DNA from: Caldithrix sp.
Lineage (GTDB): Bacteria > KSB1 > UBA2214 > DYKH01
Direction of reading: 5' to 3'
Assembly (NCBI GenBank): GCA_020722685.1
Contig: DYKH01000027.1
Coordinates: 1-42,530, forward strand
DNA: 42,530 bases
Shown: positions 32,651 through 40,679 of the stretch, one piece after another
Position numbering within the stretch: the stretch's first letter is position 1
How the letters are laid out: every line of letters begins with the position of its first letter
Translations under genes and position numbers: made by a program
Notes under the pieces: model-generated
Database searches by the model: none
What the model saw: only the letters and a program-made list of their open reading frames with translations
What the model was told of the DNA's origin: nothing

Positions 32651-32989
32651 TTATTTAAAGCTCTCAACCGCGCTGCTTACAGAATCGAATTGTCGGAAAA
32701 CGGTGTCGAGTTTGGTAATTCTTAACGGGCGGCGCAGGCGCTCGGAAACGTTCGCCAAACGCAGGTCGCCGTTGCTGCTGCGTAGGCTGGTGAGGGCGCT
32801 AATGAGCATGCCCAAGCCGGAGCTATTCATCCACGGCACTCTGGCTAAGTCCGCCACGACATTGATATGATCATCTTCGATCGCTTTGTCAATCAGCTTG
32901 CGGAACTTGTCCGTATCCGGTCCCCCCATCACTTCTCCGACAATCTCCAAAATGAGGACTTGATGATCTGTCCTTTCGATGATTTCCAT
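32651..32989 (-). CDS. STAS-domain anti-sigma factor antagonist (SpoIIAA/RsbV-like)
   Basis: This 112-residue single STAS domain has the fold and signature of anti-anti-sigma factors: VLILEIVGEVMGGPDTDKFR, a central VVADLARVPWMNSSGLGML, and RLANVSERLRRPLRITKL. The regulatory serine is expected at 56 or 57, in MNSSG; the residue before it is Asn where SpoIIAA has Asp. Such proteins switch partners with a serine kinase; neither a kinase nor a sigma gene is nearby. AAGGAGG precedes the ATG. It heads a two-gene operon with the pentapeptide protein. A promoter and ATGAGCG repeats lie upstream. Confidence 0.9.
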   Translation of the reverse strand: MEIIERTDHQVLILEIVGEVMGGPDTDKFRKLIDKAIEDDHINVVADLARVPWMNSSGLGMLISALTSLRSSNGDLRLANVSERLRRPLRITKLDTVFRQFDSVSSAVESFK

Positions 32990-33030
32990 AAATCCTCCTT
33001 GATCTAAAACGCCGACAGGTGAGCTCGCTT

Positions 33031-33059
33031 ATCCTAACGCAGCAATTTGCCGCAATCAA
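33031..33059 (-). promoter_or_regulatory. Sigma70-like promoter for the STAS-pentapeptide operon
   Basis: The minus strand has TTGATT, a 17-bp spacer and TAGGAT, ending about 40 bp before the STAS gene start. The ATGAGCG repeats lie 20 bp further upstream. Confidence 0.5.
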
Positions 33060-33078
33060 GGCTATCAACCGCGAATCG

Positions 33079-33122
33079 ACGCTCATGAACGCTCATTCAG
33101 CGCTCATGAGCGCAAATGAACG
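33079..33122. promoter_or_regulatory. ATGAGCG repeat array, possible operator
   Basis: On the minus strand CTCATGAGCG, GAATGAGCG and TTCATGAGCG occur in tandem with a spacing of about 10-11 bp, and the first forms the perfect palindrome GCGCTCATGAGCGC. The spacing is near one helical turn. The position, from about 20 bp upstream of the proposed -35, would suit an activator. Confidence 0.4.
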
Positions 33123-33230
33123 GTTGAAAAAATCTTCACAACTATGAAGGTTTCTTCAGAGTAATACTCTGTCACATCCCAACAAGACTATTTGTCGAGA
33201 ACCTCTGTAGAACGGACCCTACCAGGCTTG

Positions 33231-34451
33231 CTACTCGTACCTCAGGGCCACAATCGGGTCTAAGCGCGCCGCTTTGGTGGCCGGGTACACTCCAAAAATA
33301 AGACCCACGGCGGAACAAAACAGCAGGCCGAGGAAAACCGTCCAAATTGGCACATCGGCCGGCACAGGAGTGGTAGCTTCTACCAGCTTGCCGATACCAA
33401 GTCCCAGCAGTATCCCTATGACGCCGCCGAACTCGCTCAGGACCACGGCTTCGATGAGGAATTGCCACAACACGTCTTTCCGCTTTGCCCCAACGGATTT
33501 GCGGATGCCGATTTCCCGTGTCCTCTCCGTCACCGACACCAACATAATGTTCATAATGCCAACGCCGGCCACTAATAGTGAGATAGAGGCGATACCGATA
33601 GCTACTACGCGAACATATTTGGTCAGTTTGTCAAAAAACTCTATCATCGTGTCGTTGGAGAATATGTCAAAATCATTCTCCTCCCCGGGCGGGACATGGC
33701 GGACGGCCCGCAGAACGCCGATGGTCTGTTCCATCGCCTCGTCGAACAATGCCGAGCTTTGTGCTTGCACCGTAATGTTTACCGACCGTTCTTTGCCGAA
33801 AATGTTGCTAAAGGTGCTGATGGGTATCGTCAGGTGATTATCCTGAGAACGGCCCAAGGTGCTGCCCATTTTCTCAAAGACGCCGATCACCTCAAAACGC
33901 TGACCTTCGATCTTGATATCTTTGCCGATGGGATCCTCAAAGGGAAACAGCTTTTCCATAATATCATTGCCGATGACGGCGCCGCTGCGAACATAGTCAA
34001 CATCCTGATGGGTAATGAAACGACCCTGAGCGATCTCGTAGCCATTGTTCTCCAGAAACTCAGGAGTGACGCCAGCAATTTGGACGTTTGGCAAAGTTTT
34101 TTTGTCCCCATGGCGGATCTCTCGGCCCCAAGTCCACACTTCAGCTCCGACCAAACGGGCAGCGGTCACTCGTTCACGCACTGCATCCGCCTCCTCAATA
34201 GTAAGATTCTTTCTATTGCGGTACTTGGCCATGTTACCCTCATGGATCGGCGGGTACTTTTGCACCTGGAAAACATTCGAGCCGAGCTGGCTCACCTGCT
34301 GATTGATGCTGTTTCTAAGACCCGTAATGAGCGATTGCATGGCAATGATCGTCATCACCCCGATGATGATGCCCAACAGCGTCAGCGTCGAGCGCAGCTT
34401 ATTGGCGCGAATGGCCGCCAGCGCAATGTCAAGACTCTCACCAATTTGCAT
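33231..34451 (-). CDS. MacB-like ABC transporter permease (second copy)
   Basis: This 406-residue permease has the MacB/FtsX architecture: a first transmembrane helix (about 20-42, LRSTLTLLGIIIGVMTIIAM), a large periplasmic domain (about 45-275), and three C-terminal helices with the coupling segment VTERTREIGIRKSVGAKRKD. It has no ATPase domain; this is supplied by the stand-alone gene further upstream. It is the last gene of the export cluster, 124 bp after its paralogue, which it resembles over the whole length. The two may form a heterodimer or alternate in homodimers. Substrate is unknown. Confidence 0.9.
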   Translation of the reverse strand: MQIGESLDIALAAIRANKLRSTLTLLGIIIGVMTIIAMQSLITGLRNSINQQVSQLGSNVFQVQKYPPIHEGNMAKYRNRKNLTIEEADAVRERVTAARLVGAEVWTWGREIRHGDKKTLPNVQIAGVTPEFLENNGYEIAQGRFITHQDVDYVRSGAVIGNDIMEKLFPFEDPIGKDIKIEGQRFEVIGVFEKMGSTLGRSQDNHLTIPISTFSNIFGKERSVNITVQAQSSALFDEAMEQTIGVLRAVRHVPPGEENDFDIFSNDTMIEFFDKLTKYVRVVAIGIASISLLVAGVGIMNIMLVSVTERTREIGIRKSVGAKRKDVLWQFLIEAVVLSEFGGVIGILLGLGIGKLVEATTPVPADVPIWTVFLGLLFCSAVGLIFGVYPATKAARLDPIVALRYE

Positions 34452-34575
34452 ATGACAAACCTGAAACGTGAAAAACTCTTCCGTGAAAAAGTTAGAGACT
34501 CAGAGTACAGCGATTCCTTTTAGAAGCTCTCTTTGTCGCTGAGCCTCCATGGCAAACAATTAAACAGAACCGCGA

Positions 34576-35808
34576 CTATTCATAGCGCAATGCATCGATC
34601 GGATTCAGCCGCGCGGCTTTACTGGCAGGATAAATGCCAAAAAATAAGCCGATACAAACGACAAATCCCAGACCGAGAAATACCACCCATAGAGTGATTG
34701 ACGCCGGAATGGGCGTGGTAGCCGAGACGGTCTTGGCGATGCCGATGGCCAGTAGAACCCCTATGATCACGCCCAAGGCGCAGATCATCAAGGATTCGAT
34801 CAAAAACTGAACCAGTATGTCCGTGTTGCGCGCACCAATCGCCTTGCGGATACCGATTTCGCGGGTCCTTTCGGTCACCGACACCAGCAAAATATTCATG
34901 ATCCCGATCCCTCCTACCAGCAGTGAGATGGCGCCGACGCCGATAGCTACCGCCCACAGCGTGCTCGTCAAATTCTTGTAGGTTTCCATCAGTAAGCTTT
35001 GCTGGTTGATGGCAAAATCGTTCTCTTTGCCGGCAGGAATGTTGCGCTCCCGGCGCATAATGCCGGTCAGCTCGATCTCCGCGTCTTCGATGACTGCGGG
35101 CGATTGCACCTTGACCTCGATTTCCACTGAGCGGCGAACGACGCCGAATGCGGATTGAAATGCTCCAATCGGAATGACCGCAAACGTATCCATGTTCCAG
35201 CCGAAAAAGGAGCCCTTTTTCTCCAGGACGCCGATGACGCGAAACTTGCGTCCGGCAATGTTAACTCTTTTACCGAGGGGATCCGTTCGCGGAAAAAGCT
35301 TTTTCGCCACTTCGCTACCGATGACGCAAACCGCCCGATTGTGTCGGACGTCGTTTTCGGTGAGAAAGCGCCCGATCTCCGGGTAGGAATTGGAGGTAAT
35401 CAAATAGTCCGCCGTGGTGCCCAGTATATAGACCCGGTTGATCGTGTTCTCTTGATACTTTATGGTGCGCATGGTTCCCAATGTGGGGGCCACCGCCCGC
35501 GCCAGGGTGGCGGACTCCCTGACCGCGTCGGCCTCACGAATGGTGACGTTCCTCCGGTTGCGGTAGCGGAACCACTCATCGCCTTTCATGATCCAAGGAA
35601 ATTTCTGAATGTAGAGGGTGTCGGTTCCAATCGCGGAGATTTGATCGGAAAACGCCTTATTGAGTCCCTGAATCAAGGCGACGATGGTTATCACGGTGGT
35701 CACGCCGATGATAATGCCCAAAGTGGTCAGGATGGAACGGAGCTTGTAGGAACGCAGCGCTTCGAAGGCGATCTTGATGCCTTCCCACATGTAAATGAGT
35801 ATGCGCAT
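34576..35808 (-). CDS. MacB-like ABC transporter permease (first copy)
   Basis: This 410-residue MacB-type permease has an N-terminal helix (SYKLRSILTTLGIIIGVTTV), a periplasmic domain from about 45 to 280, and three C-terminal helices around SVTERTREIGIRKAIGARNTD and GLFFGIYPASKAARLNPIDA. These conserved endings match its neighbour. I used the ATG at 35808; a TTG two codons earlier is possible. It starts 16 bp after the ATPase gene, so cotranslation is likely. In MacAB-type systems the permease transmits cytoplasmic ATPase movement to the periplasm and does not move substrate through the membrane. Substrate unknown. Confidence 0.9.
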   Translation of the reverse strand: MRILIYMWEGIKIAFEALRSYKLRSILTTLGIIIGVTTVITIVALIQGLNKAFSDQISAIGTDTLYIQKFPWIMKGDEWFRYRNRRNVTIREADAVRESATLARAVAPTLGTMRTIKYQENTINRVYILGTTADYLITSNSYPEIGRFLTENDVRHNRAVCVIGSEVAKKLFPRTDPLGKRVNIAGRKFRVIGVLEKKGSFFGWNMDTFAVIPIGAFQSAFGVVRRSVEIEVKVQSPAVIEDAEIELTGIMRRERNIPAGKENDFAINQQSLLMETYKNLTSTLWAVAIGVGAISLLVGGIGIMNILLVSVTERTREIGIRKAIGARNTDILVQFLIESLMICALGVIIGVLLAIGIAKTVSATTPIPASITLWVVFLGLGFVVCIGLFFGIYPASKAARLNPIDALRYE

Positions 35809-35824
35809 TGCCAATCTCTACGTC

Positions 35825-36505
35825 TTATTCCAAGGCCTCGTCGCGCTCGATCAAGCCATCGCGCAGACGTACAATTCGATCCGAATGCTCGGCGATGTAC
35901 TCTTCGTGAGTCACCAGAATGATGGTGTTCCCCGCCTCATGCAAGTGCTCAAAGATTTCCATGATCTCTTCACCGGTCTTGCTATCCAAGTTACCGGTCG
36001 GCTCGTCCGCCAAGATGATTGAGGGATTATTGACCAGTGCGCGGGCGATGGCCACGCGCTGCCGTTGTCCGCCCGATAGCTCGTTCGGCTTGTGATTCAT
36101 TCGATCGGCTAACCCGACTTTTTCCAGCGCCTCTTTGGCCAGCTTTTTTCGCTGAGAAGCCGGCGTGCCGTTATAGATGAGAGGCAGCTCGACGTTATGA
36201 ATGGCATTGGCGCGCGGCAGTAGATTGAAAGTTTGGAAGACAAAGCCGATTTCTCGGTTTCTTATTTCCGCTAATTGATTATCGTCCATCTCGCTCACAT
36301 TGCTGCCGTTTAGGACGTAGGAGCCTTTGGTGGTCGTGTCCAGACAGCCGAGAATATTCATCAAGGTCGATTTGCCCGACCCCGATGGGCCCATAATGGC
36401 TACGTATTCGTTCTTCTTTATGTTGAGGCTGACGCCATTAAGGGCAGTCACCTGCACAGCACCGATCTCATAGATCTTGACAACGTTTTCCAGTTGTATC
36501 AGCAT
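35825..36505 (-). CDS. ABC transporter ATP-binding protein (MacB/LolD type)
   Basis: This 226-residue ATPase energises the neighbouring permeases. All motifs are intact: Walker [10 protein letters not shown] (about 39-47), Q-loop in FVFQTFNLL, signature [15 protein letters not shown], Walker [14 protein letters not shown], and the switch histidine in LVTHEEYIA. Length and sequence match the MacB/LolD/FtsE group. It sits between the adaptor (15 bp upstream) and the first permease. Lipoprotein release (LolD) is unlikely because the adaptor and TolC are in the same cluster. Confidence 0.94.
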   Translation of the reverse strand: MLIQLENVVKIYEIGAVQVTALNGVSLNIKKNEYVAIMGPSGSGKSTLMNILGCLDTTTKGSYVLNGSNVSEMDDNQLAEIRNREIGFVFQTFNLLPRANAIHNVELPLIYNGTPASQRKKLAKEALEKVGLADRMNHKPNELSGGQRQRVAIARALVNNPSIILADEPTGNLDSKTGEEIMEIFEHLHEAGNTIILVTHEEYIAEHSDRIVRLRDGLIERDEALE

Positions 36506-36520
36506 CCAACCTTCCCTTTC

Positions 36521-37798
36521 CTACTCAGGTTCCTTGGTTTCCCTAAACGCCAGCTCTTTTTTCTCCTTCACCTTGCTGCCGTCCTTCAAAGTCTTGGACA
36601 AAGCTTTGTAGCTGCCGGAAATGACCTTTTGTCCCTCTTTCAATCCCGCAGTCACCTCTATGTTGGTTTCGTCACTGATACCGGTTTTGACCGGAATCAT
36701 CTTCGCAACTGCATTGTCAACGACGAATACGACTTCTTTCAGATTCTTTTTCGGTTTGTTTTCCTGTGCATCTCCGGGGCCAAAATCCTCAAACTCATCA
36801 CCACCTGAGGAAGTCGACTTTTTTTGTTTGCTTTTCTTAACTGCGGTTGCCTGGATGCTGTCCGATTTTAGCTCTCGAGCCGTTACGCATTGAATGGGAA
36901 TATAAAGCACGTCCTTGCGGGTCTCGGTACTGATATCGACGGTGGCAGACATGCCGGGGCGCAGTTTTTCCGCATTGGAAACGACGGCTATTTTGACCTC
37001 AAAATTGGTCACCTGCTCTTGCGTGCCCAAACCGCGAGTGGTGGCCGTATGCGCGATTTCCGTGACTTTACCCAGGAAAAAAGTGTCGGGTATGGCATCG
37101 ACTTCGATTTTCGCGGTGTCGCCGATGCTGACCAGTACCACATTGTTTTCGTCAATCTCGGCCAAGACTTCCATACGGCTGAGATCAGAGACGGTCATGA
37201 TCGGATCGGCCTGGAACTGCGATCCAACAGCGATCTCGCCTTCTTCTTTGAAAAGCTTGCTCACCGTCCCATCGATGGGCGCGGTCAATCGAGTTTTGTT
37301 CAGGTCATCGTTGGCCTGCTTTAAATAGGCCTTAGCCTGCTGCACCTCGCTTTCAGCGGACATGCGGGTTGCCACAGCAGCATCCAAATCGGCCTGTGAA
37401 GATAGCTTGCGATCAAACAAGTCCTTGATGCGGGAAAAATCCGCTTGTGCCTTTTTCAAGCTGGCTTGAGCAGAAGTCAATTGTGATTCTGCCTGCTCGG
37501 CCGCCGCTTCGTAACGTTGCCGATCCAGATCCACCAGCACTTGGCCCTTGGTGACCTTGTCGCCTTCTTTTACGTGAATCTTGATGATCTCTGCGGAAAT
37601 CCTCGCTGCGATCTTGACGTCCAATTCAGGCTGCACGCGGCCCGATCCGGACACCGTTTTGGTTATGTTGCCCTTTTTGACCTCCGCTACGGTCACCTCG
37701 ATGGTGTTGCCGCGGCTTTTGGTCAAATTCACCGTCACAAAAGCACCGATGACGATGACGACCCCAATAAATAACAGAATTTTTCCCTTCTTAGACAT
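36521..37798 (-). CDS. Periplasmic adaptor protein (MacA/HlyD family)
   Basis: This 425-residue membrane fusion protein links the inner-membrane transporter with TolC. It has one N-terminal helix (about 6-24), a lipoyl half-domain (NITKTVSGSGRVQPELDV and KIHVKEGDKVTKGQVLVDLD), a coiled-coil hairpin (about 90-165) and a beta-barrel region (PIMTVSDLSRMEVLAEIDEN). An unusual feature is a low-complexity charged insert (about 325-355) with runs of Lys, Ser, Asp and Glu before the last domain. It follows the small lipoprotein gene and precedes the ATPase gene. Confidence 0.9.
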   Translation of the reverse strand: MSKKGKILLFIGVVIVIGAFVTVNLTKSRGNTIEVTVAEVKKGNITKTVSGSGRVQPELDVKIAARISAEIIKIHVKEGDKVTKGQVLVDLDRQRYEAAAEQAESQLTSAQASLKKAQADFSRIKDLFDRKLSSQADLDAAVATRMSAESEVQQAKAYLKQANDDLNKTRLTAPIDGTVSKLFKEEGEIAVGSQFQADPIMTVSDLSRMEVLAEIDENNVVLVSIGDTAKIEVDAIPDTFFLGKVTEIAHTATTRGLGTQEQVTNFEVKIAVVSNAEKLRPGMSATVDISTETRKDVLYIPIQCVTARELKSDSIQATAVKKSKQKKSTSSGGDEFEDFGPGDAQENKPKKNLKEVVFVVDNAVAKMIPVKTGISDETNIEVTAGLKEGQKVISGSYKALSKTLKDGSKVKEKKELAFRETKEPE

Positions 37799-37827
37799 CC
37801 GATTTACTCCCTCTCAAAGATTAGTTA

Positions 37828-38292
37828 TCATTTGATATTTGCTCCGGTCACAATCCAGAATGCATAGCTGCGCACAAAAGTGCCGTCGATTTGAATTTCC
37901 GCAATCCACCGGCCCGAAGGTGCGGAAGAGGTCGTGTCGAGGTAAAAATGGGTGACTTGATTGCCGCTTTTGGAATTGAATTTTTTCGCCGTCTCTGCAA
38001 CGACGTTGTCATCAGGGTCCAGCCAAATAACACGCACTTCATGTTCCCCACCGACGTTGGTCCAATTCAGCCAAAGATAAACGCGATCGTCGGCAAAAAA
38101 TTGGTTGTCGATGCCGGCCGGCTTGTCCTCAAAAATGTCGCCGCAGACAAAGCCCTCAACGATTTCGGCCTTGTTGCTTCCGGGGTCCAATGTCCCGCCG
38201 CCGGCTCCCTCGGTCTTGTCGCACGCAACAAAGGCGGCCAAAACCAAGGAAAGAATGGAAAGGCTTGACAACTTTTCGAAGAATCTGCTCAC
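37828..38292 (-). CDS. Putative lipoprotein of unknown function in the export cluster
   Basis: This protein of about 154 residues has an N-terminal signal with a lipobox-like ending (SILSLVLAAFVACDK), predicting a lipid-anchored cysteine, and a mature part with YLWLNWTNVGGEHEVRVIWL and a C-terminal GRWIAEIQIDGTFVRSYAFW that looks like a small beta-sandwich. I do not recognise a named family. The start is uncertain: GTG at 38292 with a weak GGA site, or TTG at 38304. It is embedded between tolC and the adaptor gene, so a role in the exporter is plausible, for example as an accessory or the cargo. Confidence 0.7.
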   Translation of the reverse strand: MSRFFEKLSSLSILSLVLAAFVACDKTEGAGGGTLDPGSNKAEIVEGFVCGDIFEDKPAGIDNQFFADDRVYLWLNWTNVGGEHEVRVIWLDPDDNVVAETAKKFNSKSGNQVTHFYLDTTSSAPSGRWIAEIQIDGTFVRSYAFWIVTGANIK

Positions 38293-38325
38293 TTGAATTT
38301 CCAAAGGTATCTTTTAGGAGCAATC

Positions 38326-38384
38326 GTCAACGTTCAACGGCCAACGGTCAATTGTCAATTGAAGGTTGGCCGTTGAACATTGAC
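38326..38384. repeat. 20-bp inverted repeat (hairpin) after tolC
   Basis: GTCAACGTTCAACGGCCAAC and its inverted copy (19 of 20 bases match) flank a 19-base loop rich in TCAATTG. It begins 3 bp after the tolC stop codon. A stable hairpin in the transcript could protect or end the tolC message, but no T-run follows. Confidence 0.75.
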
Positions 38385-38386
38385 TA

Positions 38387-39751
38387 TTATTCTTTGCCTT
38401 GCCCCATAACCGCCTCGAGCTGCGCCTTGGAGATTTTGGCATCGTATTCAGCCTGCACCAAATTACTCTGGGCTCTGGTTAATTCAACCTGAGCCTGCGC
38501 CACGTCCAATTCGGTGCCTGAGCCGACACGCCGCTTTTCCAATTGCAGTCGCAGGTTCTCTTTCGCCGCTTCGATATTCTGGCGGTTGATGTCCAAAATT
38601 TCCTTATAAGCGTTGAATTGAAGAAAGTACTGCTTGACCTCGGCGGTCACCGTCCGCTTGCGCTCTGCCAGATTTTCCATGGCCGTCTGATAATTGAGCG
38701 ATTCGCGCTGCACGGCAGCCTGATCGGAAAAACCGTTAAAGATGTTCAGGTCCAGGCCAATTCCGAGGGTTGCGCTAAAATCCCGATTTAGCTCGGAAGA
38801 ATAAACGCGCGTATAGTCGTCGTTGTTGCGGGAATAGGATACGCTGGCGCCAATGGAAGGCATGTATCGAGCTTTGGCGGCACGAATGCTGTACATATAC
38901 GCTTTAGCCTGCAACTCCAGAGTCTTGATGTCTTGGTTACTGCTGATGGCCGTATTGACGGCGTCCTCAAACTGATAGTCGGGAAAAATCGGCTCGGTCT
39001 TGTCCTCAATGAGCTTAAAAGGCGTGCTCGGATTACGACCCAGTGCGTTGTTCAGGTTTGCATGCGCCATTTCGACCAAGTTCTGCTGGGTAATCAGATT
39101 CATTTGGTTGGAACCCAAAGTCACTTTGGCTTGAAAGACTTCTGCCTGGGAGGCCAAGCCGATATCAAACATGGCCTGAGCTCGGTTGACTTGCTCTTGC
39201 GCCAAACTCACTGCTTCCTGATACACTTCCTGAAGCCGATAGGCTTTCAGCAGCTCGTAATAGGCCTTTTTAACGTTCAGTATGACCGTCTGCTTGGTGC
39301 TGATCAGGCTATGCTGCTCCGCACTCTCGCTCGCTTTGACTTGTTTGACAGCATTGATAGTTTGGCCAAAGTCATAGACATTCTGCGAGAGGGATACTCG
39401 AGCCGAATGCGAATTCCGTTCCGTTCTATCCTGAAAAATCTCTCTTTGTTGATAGAGAACTCTGCCGGTGATTGGATCAAAGCCGATGGGAACATCTTGT
39501 TTCAGGACGCGCGCTCCCTGCACATACTTGTAGGAACCTAACGAGGCGTTGATGTGCGGCAGCAGGTTGGCCATGGCAGTCGTGACACTCGTTCCGGCCA
39601 TCTCCACGCGTCTTTCGGCGTTGCGCAGTTGTGAGTTGTTTTTCAGGGCGATCTCGATACAGTCTTGCAAAGTGAGAGCCGGCTCATCTTGCGCCCACAG
39701 CAGATTCCCACTAAATATTACCAATATTACCCAAAAACCGACTTTCTTCAT
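38387..39751 (-). CDS. tolC: TolC family outer membrane efflux protein
   Basis: This 454-residue protein forms the outer-membrane channel-tunnel of tripartite exporters. A signal peptide (to about residue 20, ending LWAQ) is followed by two OEP repeats; TLQDCIEIALKNNSQLRNAE starts the first, and the second has FEDAVNTAISSNQDIKTLEL. The helical regions are rich in Gln, Ala and Leu. I chose the ATG at 39751, with GGAG seven bases upstream; the frame continues to 39895 without similarity. It is transcribed before the lipoprotein, adaptor, ATPase and permeases, so the cluster encodes all parts of a MacAB-TolC-like machine. Confidence 0.92.
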   Translation of the reverse strand: MKKVGFWVILVIFSGNLLWAQDEPALTLQDCIEIALKNNSQLRNAERRVEMAGTSVTTAMANLLPHINASLGSYKYVQGARVLKQDVPIGFDPITGRVLYQQREIFQDRTERNSHSARVSLSQNVYDFGQTINAVKQVKASESAEQHSLISTKQTVILNVKKAYYELLKAYRLQEVYQEAVSLAQEQVNRAQAMFDIGLASQAEVFQAKVTLGSNQMNLITQQNLVEMAHANLNNALGRNPSTPFKLIEDKTEPIFPDYQFEDAVNTAISSNQDIKTLELQAKAYMYSIRAAKARYMPSIGASVSYSRNNDDYTRVYSSELNRDFSATLGIGLDLNIFNGFSDQAAVQRESLNYQTAMENLAERKRTVTAEVKQYFLQFNAYKEILDINRQNIEAAKENLRLQLEKRRVGSGTELDVAQAQVELTRAQSNLVQAEYDAKISKAQLEAVMGQGKE

Positions 39752-39830
39752 GTTAGGTCTCCAGCAGATAGAGATGATTGACTTAACTGTTAGCATACGG
39801 ACAGCACCAGCACTGTTCTGAAGACAGGCA

Positions 39831-40559
39831 TCAAACACCAAAGAGCCCGCCAAGAGCGGAAGACGCCGCGTACCACAAGAGATATATGATGGCAACCCAC
39901 GGCCAGACGCTATTCACTTTGAACCGGCCGACTACCGCAATGCCGATACTCAATACCGCAATCGACCATATATTGAACAGCTCCACTTGCGCGAGCAGCT
40001 TATACAGAAAGCTTTCCTTGGAAGCCTCGGGCAAAAAAGTCGCAATGCTGAAATGCACGTTCATGGTTTGCTTGGAAAGAATGATGGGTGTCTTGATCAG
40101 GAAACCGACGGTTCCCACAAATTCCCGATAGACGTTGACCGCCAACATTTGGACAAACTTGGCTTGCCCCCCAAGGATGGTATTGCTAAGAAACAGCCAA
40201 ACCGCGGCGCCGACCACAAAAGATAGAAAACTAAAGATGATGGCCGAAGGGTACATGGCAATACCACCGATCTTCTGCCCCTTTTCGATGGCTTCGTCTA
40301 TTTGATCCTGGCTCATCCCGCGTTTTTCCATCATCTCCTGTTGTTTTGTCATTTGCTCCTTTTGGATGACGGGCCTAATGACTGTCATGATGGCCAAGCC
40401 GATGACGACCAACACGATTGCAGGTACCAACCAGTTGGGCTTGGTTCTGACAGCTTCAAATGTCTGGCCGGGCGAGGTGAATATCCCAATGATTCGTTTG
40501 ATAAGACCCATTTCAACTCCCTCGGCGGCATTCGCGACGGCGCTTTGCTCGGTGTTCAT
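39831..40559 (-). CDS. YIP1 family integral membrane protein
   Basis: This 242-residue protein belongs to the YIP1 family. After a cytoplasmic N-terminus with IKRIIGIFTSPGQTFEAVRTKPNWLVPAI split around the first helix, about five transmembrane helices follow, for example AIVLVVIGLAIMTVIRPVI, IIFSFLSFVVGAAVWLFLSN and WPWVAIIYLLWYAASSALGG. A charged helix rich in Met, Gln and Lys lies between helices 1 and 2. The bacterial function is unknown. AAGGAGG precedes the ATG at 40559. It lies 80 bp upstream of tolC in the same orientation and may be cotranscribed with the export cluster. Confidence 0.85.
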   Translation of the reverse strand: MNTEQSAVANAAEGVEMGLIKRIIGIFTSPGQTFEAVRTKPNWLVPAIVLVVIGLAIMTVIRPVIQKEQMTKQQEMMEKRGMSQDQIDEAIEKGQKIGGIAMYPSAIIFSFLSFVVGAAVWLFLSNTILGGQAKFVQMLAVNVYREFVGTVGFLIKTPIILSKQTMNVHFSIATFLPEASKESFLYKLLAQVELFNIWSIAVLSIGIAVVGRFKVNSVWPWVAIIYLLWYAASSALGGLFGV

Positions 40560-40679
40560 ACAGCGGTCCTCCTTCAAATAGGTTTTAAAAAACTAACCAC
40601 ACAGACGGATTAGGTTTTGAAAAGTTTCGCCATTGTTGACGCACGGCACATATTAGCCTGAGTGCCATCGACGCCCATA

